A stretch of DNA of 64,000 nucleotides from an uncultured Flavonifractor sp. (lineage in GTDB: Bacteria; Bacillota; Clostridia; Oscillospirales; Oscillospiraceae): contig NZ_CALWXV010000006.1 in assembly GCF_944385615.1 (NCBI RefSeq), forward strand, positions 1-64,000, given 5' to 3'. The number at the start of each line of letters is the position of its first letter. Position 1 is the first letter of the stretch. The position numbers and the translations under genes are program-made. The notes below the pieces were generated by a model, which was not told the origin of the DNA, ran no database searches, and was given only the letters and a program-made list of their open reading frames with translations. Below are positions 57,937 through 64,000 of this stretch, in pieces.

Positions 57937-58018
57937 TGACTTATCCCTTCCTTTCCTGGGGTGTCTTGCTGGCATCCCCGTCAAAGCGGGGGAAAAGGTT
58001 TCATGGATTTGTCTTTCT

Positions 58019-58047
58019 ATTGTATTCCATTTCGCTCCAAATTACAA
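58019..58047 (-). promoter_or_regulatory. Promoter of yloU-fakA
   Basis: Minus strand TTGTAA (58047-58042), 17-nt spacer, TACAAT (58024-58019). Confidence 0.75.
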
Positions 58048-58081
58048 GGGAAAAAAGTTTCTGCAAAGTGGGAATGTACAC

Positions 58082-58110
58082 TTGTAATTTCCACTCAAAG
58101 CGTGTACACT
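58082..58110 (+). promoter_or_regulatory. Divergent promoter of the 61-aa membrane protein gene
   Basis: TTGTAA (58082-58087), 17-nt spacer, TACACT (58105-58110). The two -35 regions are arms of the inverted repeat AAATTACAAG (58039-58048) / CTTGTAATTT (58081-58090), so one factor could control both directions. Confidence 0.65.
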
Positions 58111-58158
58111 GTTCCTATCAGCATTTTGTTTCCAACACAAAAGGAGGCTGTCTGGATT

Positions 58159-58344
58159 ATGAAAAGTTTTTTCTCCGCCATCATTAAGCTCCTGGCCGTA
58201 CTTGCCGTGCTGGGCGCCGTGATCTACGCCGTTGTTGCCTACTGGGACAAGGTGATGGAGCTGGTGTGCAAGATGAAGAGCCTGGTCTCCGGCCGGAGCG
58301 ACGACGACATGGAAGATATGGAGTTCGCCGACTGGGAAGAGTAA
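58159..58344 (+). CDS. Small single-span membrane protein (61 aa)
   Basis: From ATG 58159 (after AAAGGAGG): MKSFFSAIIKLLAVLAVLGA with a transmembrane helix (about residues 6-28), a short basic part, and an acidic tail DDDMEDMEFADWEE. No Cys-rich or enzyme motif. It is divergent from yloU. Proteins of this form are common in Oscillospiraceae genomes; function unknown. The acidic end could bind a partner. A terminator follows at once. Confidence 0.78.
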   Translation: MKSFFSAIIKLLAVLAVLGAVIYAVVAYWDKVMELVCKMKSLVSGRSDDDMEDMEFADWEE

Positions 58345-58351
58345 GCATTTG

Positions 58352-58384
58352 AAAAGGGCCGCTGCCAAAGCAGCGGCCCTTTTT
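58352..58384. terminator. Terminator of the small membrane protein gene
   Basis: AAAAGGGCCGCTGC, loop CAAA, complementary arm, TTTTT. Confidence 0.88.
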
Positions 58385-58417
58385 GTATCTCAGCGTGGAG
58401 TCAGGCAAACGCACCCG

Positions 58418-59548
58418 CTACAGGCCCGCCCGGCGGGGATCGGCGGGCGGGCGGCACAGCCGGCCAAAATACCAGCCGGTGACCCCGTTCTTTTTCACCA
58501 GAGCCCGGTCGGCCAGCCGGCGGACGATGGACAGGATATCCCCCGGCTCCACCGCCGGGCGATAGTCGGTGGACTCTTTGCACAGCGTGACCCCGCCGGA
58601 GCGGTACAGGTAATCGGTGAGCACGTCTACATTCCGGCCGCTCTCCAGATGGCGGCAGCGGCACAGGGCCCCGCCCCGCAGCAGCACCTCCACCTGATTG
58701 TGGCCCCAGCGCACATTCACCGACTGTGGGGTCTCCTCCTGCCGGTCCAGAGCCATGGCGGTGGGCAGTCTGTCGTAGGCATACCAGGTAAATCCCTCTC
58801 CCGGCGCCTGGGGGAGTACCAGGGCATTGAGCTGGGCGTCCCACTGGAGAGCGCAGCCCCCATCAATGGACACAATATGGTGTACTTCATCCACCAGAGG
58901 GTTGGTGGTTGGGATATGGGGGTGATAGATGGTCACAGGGGTATGGCCCACGATACACCACCGGCGGAAGGTCTTGCCTTGCTCCAGGAAGAAATCGTTT
59001 TTCATGCACTTCCAGGCTTCCATATCCTCCAGATGGTCTTCGTCCTCCACCCCGCCATGGACAAACAGATAATCGGGGGTGAGCAGGATCTCGGGGATGG
59101 CGTCCAGAAAAGCCAGCTCCGGGCCGAAGTGGTCCAGAATCACCTGCCGCAGGGCGGGCAGATCGTCGGGAGAGCGGGTCTCAAAGCCCACCTCCTGGCC
59201 CATTTGCAGCAGGGTACACCGGTTGCGCCACACGTTCAGATAGTGGTGGAAAAACTCCGGCCGCACCTGGGGGGCCTCCACAAACTCGGCCACCAAGTCG
59301 TCGCAGTTGCCCCGGACCAGGTACACCGTCCGGCGGCTGGAAAGGTCCATGACGTACCGTAGCACCGCCAGACTGTCCGGTCCCTTTTCCACCAGGTCCC
59401 CCAGCAGCACCAGGATATCCTCCGGCCCATAGCCTGCCCGGTCCAGCAGGCCCTGGAACATGGGCAGACTGCCGTGGATGTCGCTGATGACCAGCACCCG
59501 CCGCCCAGCCGGGAACTCCAGCCGCTGTACCCGGGCCTTTCGTGCCAT
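58418..59548 (-). CDS. PPP-like metallophosphatase
   Basis: A 376-residue protein whose N-terminal domain is a calcineurin-like phosphatase of the PPP/ApaH type: VISDIHGSLPMFQGLL (about residues 18-33), VLLGDLVEKGPDS (about 44-56), VRGNCDDLVAEF (about 76-87), FVHGG (near 167) and IVGHTPVTIY (near 204). The GNxE of phosphoprotein phosphatases is GNCDD here. The C-terminal 120 residues form an extra domain with DRLPTAMALDRQEE and Cys-rich CRCRHLESGR. The start ATG 59548 follows GAGGTG. Substrates unknown: phosphoprotein or dinucleoside polyphosphates. Confidence 0.85.
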   Translation of the reverse strand: MARKARVQRLEFPAGRRVLVISDIHGSLPMFQGLLDRAGYGPEDILVLLGDLVEKGPDSLAVLRYVMDLSSRRTVYLVRGNCDDLVAEFVEAPQVRPEFFHHYLNVWRNRCTLLQMGQEVGFETRSPDDLPALRQVILDHFGPELAFLDAIPEILLTPDYLFVHGGVEDEDHLEDMEAWKCMKNDFFLEQGKTFRRWCIVGHTPVTIYHPHIPTTNPLVDEVHHIVSIDGGCALQWDAQLNALVLPQAPGEGFTWYAYDRLPTAMALDRQEETPQSVNVRWGHNQVEVLLRGGALCRCRHLESGRNVDVLTDYLYRSGGVTLCKESTDYRPAVEPGDILSIVRRLADRALVKKNGVTGWYFGRLCRPPADPRRAGL

Positions 59549-59563
59549 GGTCGCCACCTCGCT

Positions 59564-61321
59564 TTATACGGAGACTGATTTCTGAGCCTGATACAACCGG
59601 GCGTATTCCCCGCCCTTGGCCATCAATTCCTCATGGGTGCCCTCCTCGGCGATGCCGCAGCCGTCAATGACCACAATGCGCCCGGCGGAGCGGATGGTGG
59701 ACAGCCGGTGGGCAATGATGAGGGTGGTACGGCCCTGGGCCAGGGCGTCAAAGGCGGACTGGATGCGGGCCTCGGTCACCGTGTCCAGCGCGGAGGTGGC
59801 CTCATCCAGGATAAGGATGGGGGGATTTTTCAAAAAGATCCGGGCGATGGACACCCGCTGCTTCTGGCCGCCGGACAGCATAACGCCCCGCTCGCCCACC
59901 TGGGTCTGGAAGCCGTCGGGCATCTCCAGAATGTCGTCGTAGATCTCGGCCCGCTTGGCGGCCTCGATGATCTCCGCCTCGGTGGCATCGGGCCGCCCAT
60001 AGCGGATGTTGTCGTAAATGGTACCGGCAAAAAGGAACACATCCTGCTGGACGATGCCGATGTTCGCCCGCAGGTCGTGCTGCTTCAGCTCCCGCACGTC
60101 CTGGCCGTCCACCAGCACCCGGCCGCCGGTGACGTCATAAAACCGGGGGATGAGCTGGCACAGGGTGGACTTGCCGCCGCCGGAGGGACCCACCACCGCC
60201 ACCGTCTCGCCGGGGTTGATGTGGAGGGTGACATGTTCCAGCACTGGCTCGGAAGAGGACTCGTACCGGAAGGTCACGTCGTCCACCAAAATATCTCCCT
60301 TCACGTCGGCAAGGTCCCGGGCGTTGGGGGCATCCTGGATATCGGGCTCCACCCGCATCAGCTCGGTGAACCGCTTGAAGCCCGCCATGCCCTGCATAAA
60401 CTGCTCCACAAAGGCGGACAGCTTGCGGATGGGGGTAATAAAGGTGGTGACATAGAGGGCAAAGGTGGTCAGGTCGATAAAGTCCATCTGGCCCTTCATA
60501 ATCAGGAAGCCGCCGAAGGCAATGACCACCACCGACAGGATGCCCATAAAGAACTCCATGCCGGACTGATAGAAGGCCATGGTCTTGTAGTAGCCCCGCT
60601 TGGCCCCCCGGAACTGGTCGTTGGCGGCGTTGAACTTGGCGCTCTCGGCGTCCTCGTTGGCGAAGGCCTTGGCGGTACGCATCCCGGAGATGGAGGACTC
60701 CACCTCCCCATTGATGCCCGCCAGCTTGGCCTTGACCTCAATAGAGGCCCGCATCATCTTTTTGCGGGTGAGGGCGGTAAAAAGTATGAAAATAGGAATG
60801 ACCGCAAAGACCACCAGAGCCAGCTGCCACCGGATGGTGAGCATGATGCAGAAGGCCCCCAGGATGGTCACCGAGGAGATGAACAGATCCTCCGGGCCGT
60901 GGTGGGCCAGCTCCGTGATCTCAAAAAGGTCACCGGTGACCCGGCTCATCAGCTGGCCGGTGCGGTTTTTGTCATAAAAGGAAAAGGACAGATCCTGCAT
61001 GTGAGAGAACAGATCCCCCCGGATGTCGGCCTCCATCCGAACACCCAGCAGGTGGCCCCAGTAGGTGACGATGAAGTAAAAGACCCCCTTGAGCACATAG
61101 GCCCCCGCCAGCAGGGCCATGACGGCGAAAAAGGTGGTAAACAGCCGCTCAGGCAGCAGGGTCTGCATGGACCAGCGGGACACCATGGGGAAGAGCAGGT
61201 CCACGATACAGATGCACAAAGCGCACACCATATCCAGCAGGAACAGCTTCCAGTGGGGCCTGTAATAGGAGGCAAATATCCGCAGATAGCCCCGGTTTTT
61301 AAAGTCTTTTTTGTTGGTCAT
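59564..61321 (-). CDS. ABC-type exporter, fused membrane and ATPase domains
   Basis: A 585-residue half-transporter. Six helices cover about residues 20-320 (for example LFLLDMVCALCICIVDLLFP, 25-44), with coupling-helix regions. The ATPase has VAVVGPSGGGKSTLCQLIPR (Walker A, about 375-394), signature [17 protein letters not shown] (about 478-494), Walker B PPILILDEATSALD (about 498-511) and LIIAHRLSTIRSA (about 531-543). It is BmrA/MsbA-like and works as a dimer, exporting lipids, drugs or peptides. It precedes the phosphatase gene by 15 nt. Promoter at 61354-61383. Confidence 0.94.
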   Translation of the reverse strand: MTNKKDFKNRGYLRIFASYYRPHWKLFLLDMVCALCICIVDLLFPMVSRWSMQTLLPERLFTTFFAVMALLAGAYVLKGVFYFIVTYWGHLLGVRMEADIRGDLFSHMQDLSFSFYDKNRTGQLMSRVTGDLFEITELAHHGPEDLFISSVTILGAFCIMLTIRWQLALVVFAVIPIFILFTALTRKKMMRASIEVKAKLAGINGEVESSISGMRTAKAFANEDAESAKFNAANDQFRGAKRGYYKTMAFYQSGMEFFMGILSVVVIAFGGFLIMKGQMDFIDLTTFALYVTTFITPIRKLSAFVEQFMQGMAGFKRFTELMRVEPDIQDAPNARDLADVKGDILVDDVTFRYESSSEPVLEHVTLHINPGETVAVVGPSGGGKSTLCQLIPRFYDVTGGRVLVDGQDVRELKQHDLRANIGIVQQDVFLFAGTIYDNIRYGRPDATEAEIIEAAKRAEIYDDILEMPDGFQTQVGERGVMLSGGQKQRVSIARIFLKNPPILILDEATSALDTVTEARIQSAFDALAQGRTTLIIAHRLSTIRSAGRIVVIDGCGIAEEGTHEELMAKGGEYARLYQAQKSVSV

Positions 61322-61353
61322 GACGCTCTCCTCTCAAAAATCCGTTACCCTGT

Positions 61354-61383
61354 AGTATAGCCTGCCGCCGCTGGCTTTGTCAA
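61354..61383 (-). promoter_or_regulatory. Promoter of the ABC exporter
   Basis: Minus strand TTGACA (61383-61378), 18-nt spacer, TATACT (61359-61354), about 33 nt before the ATG. Confidence 0.78.
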
Positions 61384-61460
61384 CCGATGAGGCCCACCTG
61401 TAAAGCGCTGGGAAAGCCGGCTCATAAAGCCCCATAAACGCCAGGGCCTGGAAAAACTGC

Positions 61461-61489
61461 TTGCGCTCTTTCAAACGTTGCAGTACAAT
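61461..61489 (+). promoter_or_regulatory. Promoter of the SLH protein gene
   Basis: TTGCGC (61461-61466), 17-nt spacer, TACAAT (61484-61489). It leaves a leader of about 235 nt (to 61731) in which I recognise no riboswitch; a small CAAAGGAG ribosome binding site precedes the GTG start. Confidence 0.6.
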
Positions 61490-61731
61490 AAAATCAAGCG
61501 AATGGAACGGGCGGGTCACGGAGCATACCACCCCCTGTCTCCATGCAGGAATACCCCGCACGCAGCAATCATCCGCGCCATGTGTACTCCGCTGGGAAGG
61601 TCTGTGTTTCGCAAAAAAGTGGTTCCATGCGTTTGTGTGTGATTGGGCTGTGCAGGGTACCTGTATGGCCTTTTTGTCTGCCCCGCAGCGCCCGCAAGTC
61701 CATTCATTTTTTTGCAAAGGAGTTGGTCCCA

Positions 61732-63312
61732 GTGAAACGATGGAAACGAATGTTAGGCGCTTTGCTCGCAATTGTCCTGCTGACAGGCGCCGTCCCGGTC
61801 TACGCCGCAGAGCAGACAGAGATGCCGGACTATTTCGGTATTCAGTCTGACGCTGAGAAGACGACGGTAGGCCATACCTTTACCCTCAGCTATGGACGGT
61901 CTGGAGAAGATGTTTATGACAGTTTTGAAATAACGGACGATTTCTATTATGCCATAGAACCCGACGGCCAAATTACAGTGACCAACACCAACCCCTCTGA
62001 TACCGGGTTTGTGTACATATACTGCGAGGTATATGATCCCAAGACCTCCATGATGAGCTATGAGGGAAACACGATCCAGATTCCCGGCGGATATTTCTCC
62101 GATGTGGATGAGGACCTTTATTATTTGGGCGCCAACGGCCAGTGGATCTCCGTCTGGTACGGCTACTGGCTTTTGGGCGCAGTGACGGAGGATGACCGTC
62201 CGGGCAAGATGCTGGACTATGGGGAATCCTGTACCTTCCGCCTGCCTGACGCCGGAACCGATGGGGCCTACCTGCTCTACTGTTTCTATTTTGACTCAGC
62301 AATCACCAACACCCAACCGGGCGAAGATGACATCTATACCGAGTACCAGCGCAATCTCTACATGTATAAGGATACCGCCGACACCGTAGCCGGTTTTACC
62401 GACGTACACAAAAGCGACTATTACGCCGACGCGGTGGTGTGGGCCAAGGAAAACAACGTCACCGGCGGCACATCCGCCACCACCTTCTCCCCTGCCGCCA
62501 CCGTCACCCGGGCTGAGGCTGTGACCTTCCTGTGGCGGGCCGCCGGATCGCCGGAGCCTTCCTCCCTGGTCTCCCCCTACACGGACGTGACCAACAAGGG
62601 GGCTTACTACTATAAGGCCGTCCTGTGGGCAGCGGAACAGGGGATCACCGGCGGCATTGGAAACAACCAGTTTGGGCCCACCGTTACCCTGGCCTATGAC
62701 CAAATCCTGACCATGCTCTGCCGGGCCGTCGGGGAGAGCGCCACCGGCAGCGACTGGTCCGCTGCGGCGGTAAACTGGGCCTCCAAAAATGGGCTCACCG
62801 ACGGGCTGACCTTCCACGCCAAGTCAAATTGCCCCCGCTCCGATGTGATTTACTGCCTGTGGAAGCAGCTGTCCGACGGCACGCCCATACAGCCCGTCGG
62901 CCCGAACAACAGCCAGACCCCCAAGGGCCCCACGGAGCAGGAGGTCTACAACGCCATTGTGGCCCTCAAGTCAGACTATCCCGAGGGGATGCGTTGGACC
63001 AACGACAACTACTATCGCTCTGACGCTATGCATGCAAGCGGCTTCGGCTGCGAGGGGTTTGCCCTGATTTGCAGCGATGCGGCCTTTGGTGACCTGCCTG
63101 CCCGGACCCACACCTCCTTCGACCAGATCCGGGTGGGGGATCTGATCCGGGTGGGGAACTACCACACCATTGTGGTCCTGGAGAAAAAGAGCAACTCGGT
63201 GATCATCACCGAGGGCAACTTCAACAGCTCCATCCACTGGGGACGGGAAGTGACCCGGGCCAGTCTGGAGCAGTCCGGCTTTTCCGTGCGCACCCGCTAT
63301 CCTGAGGCATAA
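61732..63312 (+). CDS. SLH-domain cell-surface protein with C-terminal Cys/His hydrolase-like domain
   Basis: A 526-residue secreted protein from GTG 61732. A signal peptide (residues 1-25, cut after VYAA) is followed by a beta-rich N-domain (30-215). Three SLH repeats follow: FTDVHKSDYYADAVVWAKEN (about 222-241) with FSPAATVTRAEAVTFLWRA, YTDVTNKGAYYYKAVLWAAE (about 285-304), and WSAAAVNWASKNGLTDGL (about 343-360). They anchor to secondary wall polymer. The C-domain (400-526) has GCEGFALICSD (Cys440), NYHTIVVLEK (His478) and ITEGNFNSS, the look of an NlpC/CHAP-like peptidase. Unusual combination; activity untested. Confidence 0.88.
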   Translation: MKRWKRMLGALLAIVLLTGAVPVYAAEQTEMPDYFGIQSDAEKTTVGHTFTLSYGRSGEDVYDSFEITDDFYYAIEPDGQITVTNTNPSDTGFVYIYCEVYDPKTSMMSYEGNTIQIPGGYFSDVDEDLYYLGANGQWISVWYGYWLLGAVTEDDRPGKMLDYGESCTFRLPDAGTDGAYLLYCFYFDSAITNTQPGEDDIYTEYQRNLYMYKDTADTVAGFTDVHKSDYYADAVVWAKENNVTGGTSATTFSPAATVTRAEAVTFLWRAAGSPEPSSLVSPYTDVTNKGAYYYKAVLWAAEQGITGGIGNNQFGPTVTLAYDQILTMLCRAVGESATGSDWSAAAVNWASKNGLTDGLTFHAKSNCPRSDVIYCLWKQLSDGTPIQPVGPNNSQTPKGPTEQEVYNAIVALKSDYPEGMRWTNDNYYRSDAMHASGFGCEGFALICSDAAFGDLPARTHTSFDQIRVGDLIRVGNYHTIVVLEKKSNSVIITEGNFNSSIHWGREVTRASLEQSGFSVRTRYPEA

Positions 63313-63332
63313 GCACACCTGCCACATCCCTT

Positions 63333-63361
63333 CCGCCCCGGAGCTTCCGGGGCGGTTTTTT
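63333..63361 (+). terminator. Terminator of the SLH gene
   Basis: CCGCCCCGGA, loop GCT, TCCGGGGCGG and TTTTTT. Confidence 0.9.
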
Positions 63362-63450
63362 CAGCTATCACAAAAGAAACCGCCCACTCTACTGCTGTTC
63401 GGTTGCCAAATCCCGGCGGTATGGGCTATGATAGCCGGGAGGTGAGCGCT

Positions 63451-64000
63451 ATGTACGACATGGACAAAACCGCTTTCGGCGCCTTCGTGGCCCAGCTGCG
63501 GAAGGAAAAGGGCTGGACCCAGAAGGAGCTGGCCGGGCGGCTCCACATTACCGATAAGGCGGTGAGCAAATGGGAGACGGGAGCCAGCATCCCAGACACC
63601 GCCCTGCTGATCCCGCTGTCGGAGCTGCTGGGGGTGACGGTGACCGAGCTGCTGCTCTGCCGCCGGCAGGCCCCCCAGCCCATGGAACCGGAGGCGGTGG
63701 AGGATGTGGTGAAAACCGCCATCCGCTATTCCGACGAAAGGCCGGGGCGGGCCTGGCAGGAAAAGGGACGCTGGCCCCTGTGGTATGTGCTGGCCCTGCT
63801 GGCGGGGGGGCTGGGCCTGTGGGCCAACTGGGTCTGGTGCCAGATCCCCGAGGCTCTGGGGGCCCCCATGCTGCTGGGGGCCGGTTTTGGGGCCTACTTC
63901 TGCTTTTTTGCCCGGCTCACTCTGCCGGAGATTTACGACCAGCGGTCCATCAGCATGGTGCTGGACGGCCCCCTTCGGATGAATGTGCCCGGTCTGACCT
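63451..64000 (+). CDS. XRE-family regulator with membrane region (partial at right edge)
   Basis: From ATG 63451 (ribosome binding site GGGAGGTG): an HTH domain LRKEKGWTQKELAGRLHITD, then KAVSKWETGASIPD and LLIPLSELLGVTVTELL (residues 10-70). A linker rich in Pro/Glu follows, then two hydrophobic spans (WPLWYVLALLAGGLGLW, about 111-127; AYFCFFARLTL). It runs off the window at the right edge. HTH proteins with C-terminal membrane spans are common in Firmicutes and may sense envelope state. Function unknown. Confidence 0.85.
   Translation, partial: MYDMDKTAFGAFVAQLRKEKGWTQKELAGRLHITDKAVSKWETGASIPDTALLIPLSELLGVTVTELLLCRRQAPQPMEPEAVEDVVKTAIRYSDERPGRAWQEKGRWPLWYVLALLAGGLGLWANWVWCQIPEALGAPMLLGAGFGAYFCFFARLTLPEIYDQRSISMVLDGPLRMNVPGLT

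Noticed and set aside
61490..61731. c-di-GMP or other riboswitch in the SLH leader
   Set aside because: I could not find the conserved cores of known riboswitch classes in the 235-nt leader.

Overview
The window looks like a chromosome segment of a high-GC, spore-forming gut Clostridia of the Oscillospiraceae type (Flavonifractor, Lawsonibacter or Oscillibacter-like). Support: a SpoIIP sporulation hydrolase, an SLH-domain surface protein, Gram-positive lipoproteins, YloU/FakA, many AGGAGG ribosome binding sites, and prophage gene families common in that group. The genus is inferred, not shown.

Layout. (1) 1-22,881 is the right part of a long-tailed (siphovirus) prophage; its tail-tip, lysis and left end lie outside the window. 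Read leftward from 19.0 kb on the minus strand: a Cro-like gene, small early genes, an excisionase-like protein, a DUF3102-PcfK-PcfJ block, small Cys-rich proteins, an HUH Rep-like protein, terminase, portal, minor head protein, scaffold, capsid, head-tail connectors, tail tube, chaperone, Gp15, tape measure and tail proteins. Read rightward from 19.18 kb: a cleavable LexA/CI-type repressor, a PH-SHOCT protein, a lipoprotein and a tyrosine integrase. The right attachment site is the 3' half of a tRNA gene, inferred to be tRNA-Val(CAC), still followed by the tRNA's own terminator. (2) 23.0-30.2 kb: a beta-CASP RNase-like enzyme, a hairpin-array repeat, signal peptidase I, a DUF4176 lipoprotein, a YhaN/YhaO (SbcC/SbcD-like) pair and YmdB. 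(3) 30.4-38.4 kb: two secreted lipoproteins (serine hydrolase and CapA-like), a split BlaR1-tail-like gene, SpoIIP, a MarR(FabT-like)-DegV operon and an HtrA protease. (4) 38.5-45.2 kb: an oppB-C-D-F operon plus separately promoted oppA. (5) 45.6-53.2 kb: GNAT, DUF2156 and PilZ proteins, a second hairpin-array repeat, a DEAD-box helicase, a divergent ribbon-helix-helix pair, and DUF1836-DegV-PrmA. (6) 53.4-64 kb: a polar amino-acid ABC transporter, FakA-YloU divergent from a 61-aa membrane protein, a PPP-like phosphatase, an ABC exporter, an SLH cell-surface protein and a partial XRE regulator.

How the parts connect. FakA, two DegV/FakB-like proteins and a MarR regulator with a FabT-box-like palindrome suggest exogenous fatty-acid use and control of lipid synthesis. 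The opp and amino-acid transporters point to a peptide- and amino-acid-scavenging lifestyle. The phage switch has two operator-like sites around a near-consensus early promoter, opposite a repressor carrying an S24 self-cleavage domain, which is the layout of a DNA-damage-inducible lysogen.

Most unusual signal: two copies of a roughly 180-bp hairpin array (24.69-24.87 kb and, inverted, 48.54-48.72 kb). Their linkers and loops are conserved while the stems have changed sequence but kept pairing. Each copy sits sense-oriented just 3' of an RNA-metabolism gene (a beta-CASP RNase and a DEAD-box helicase).
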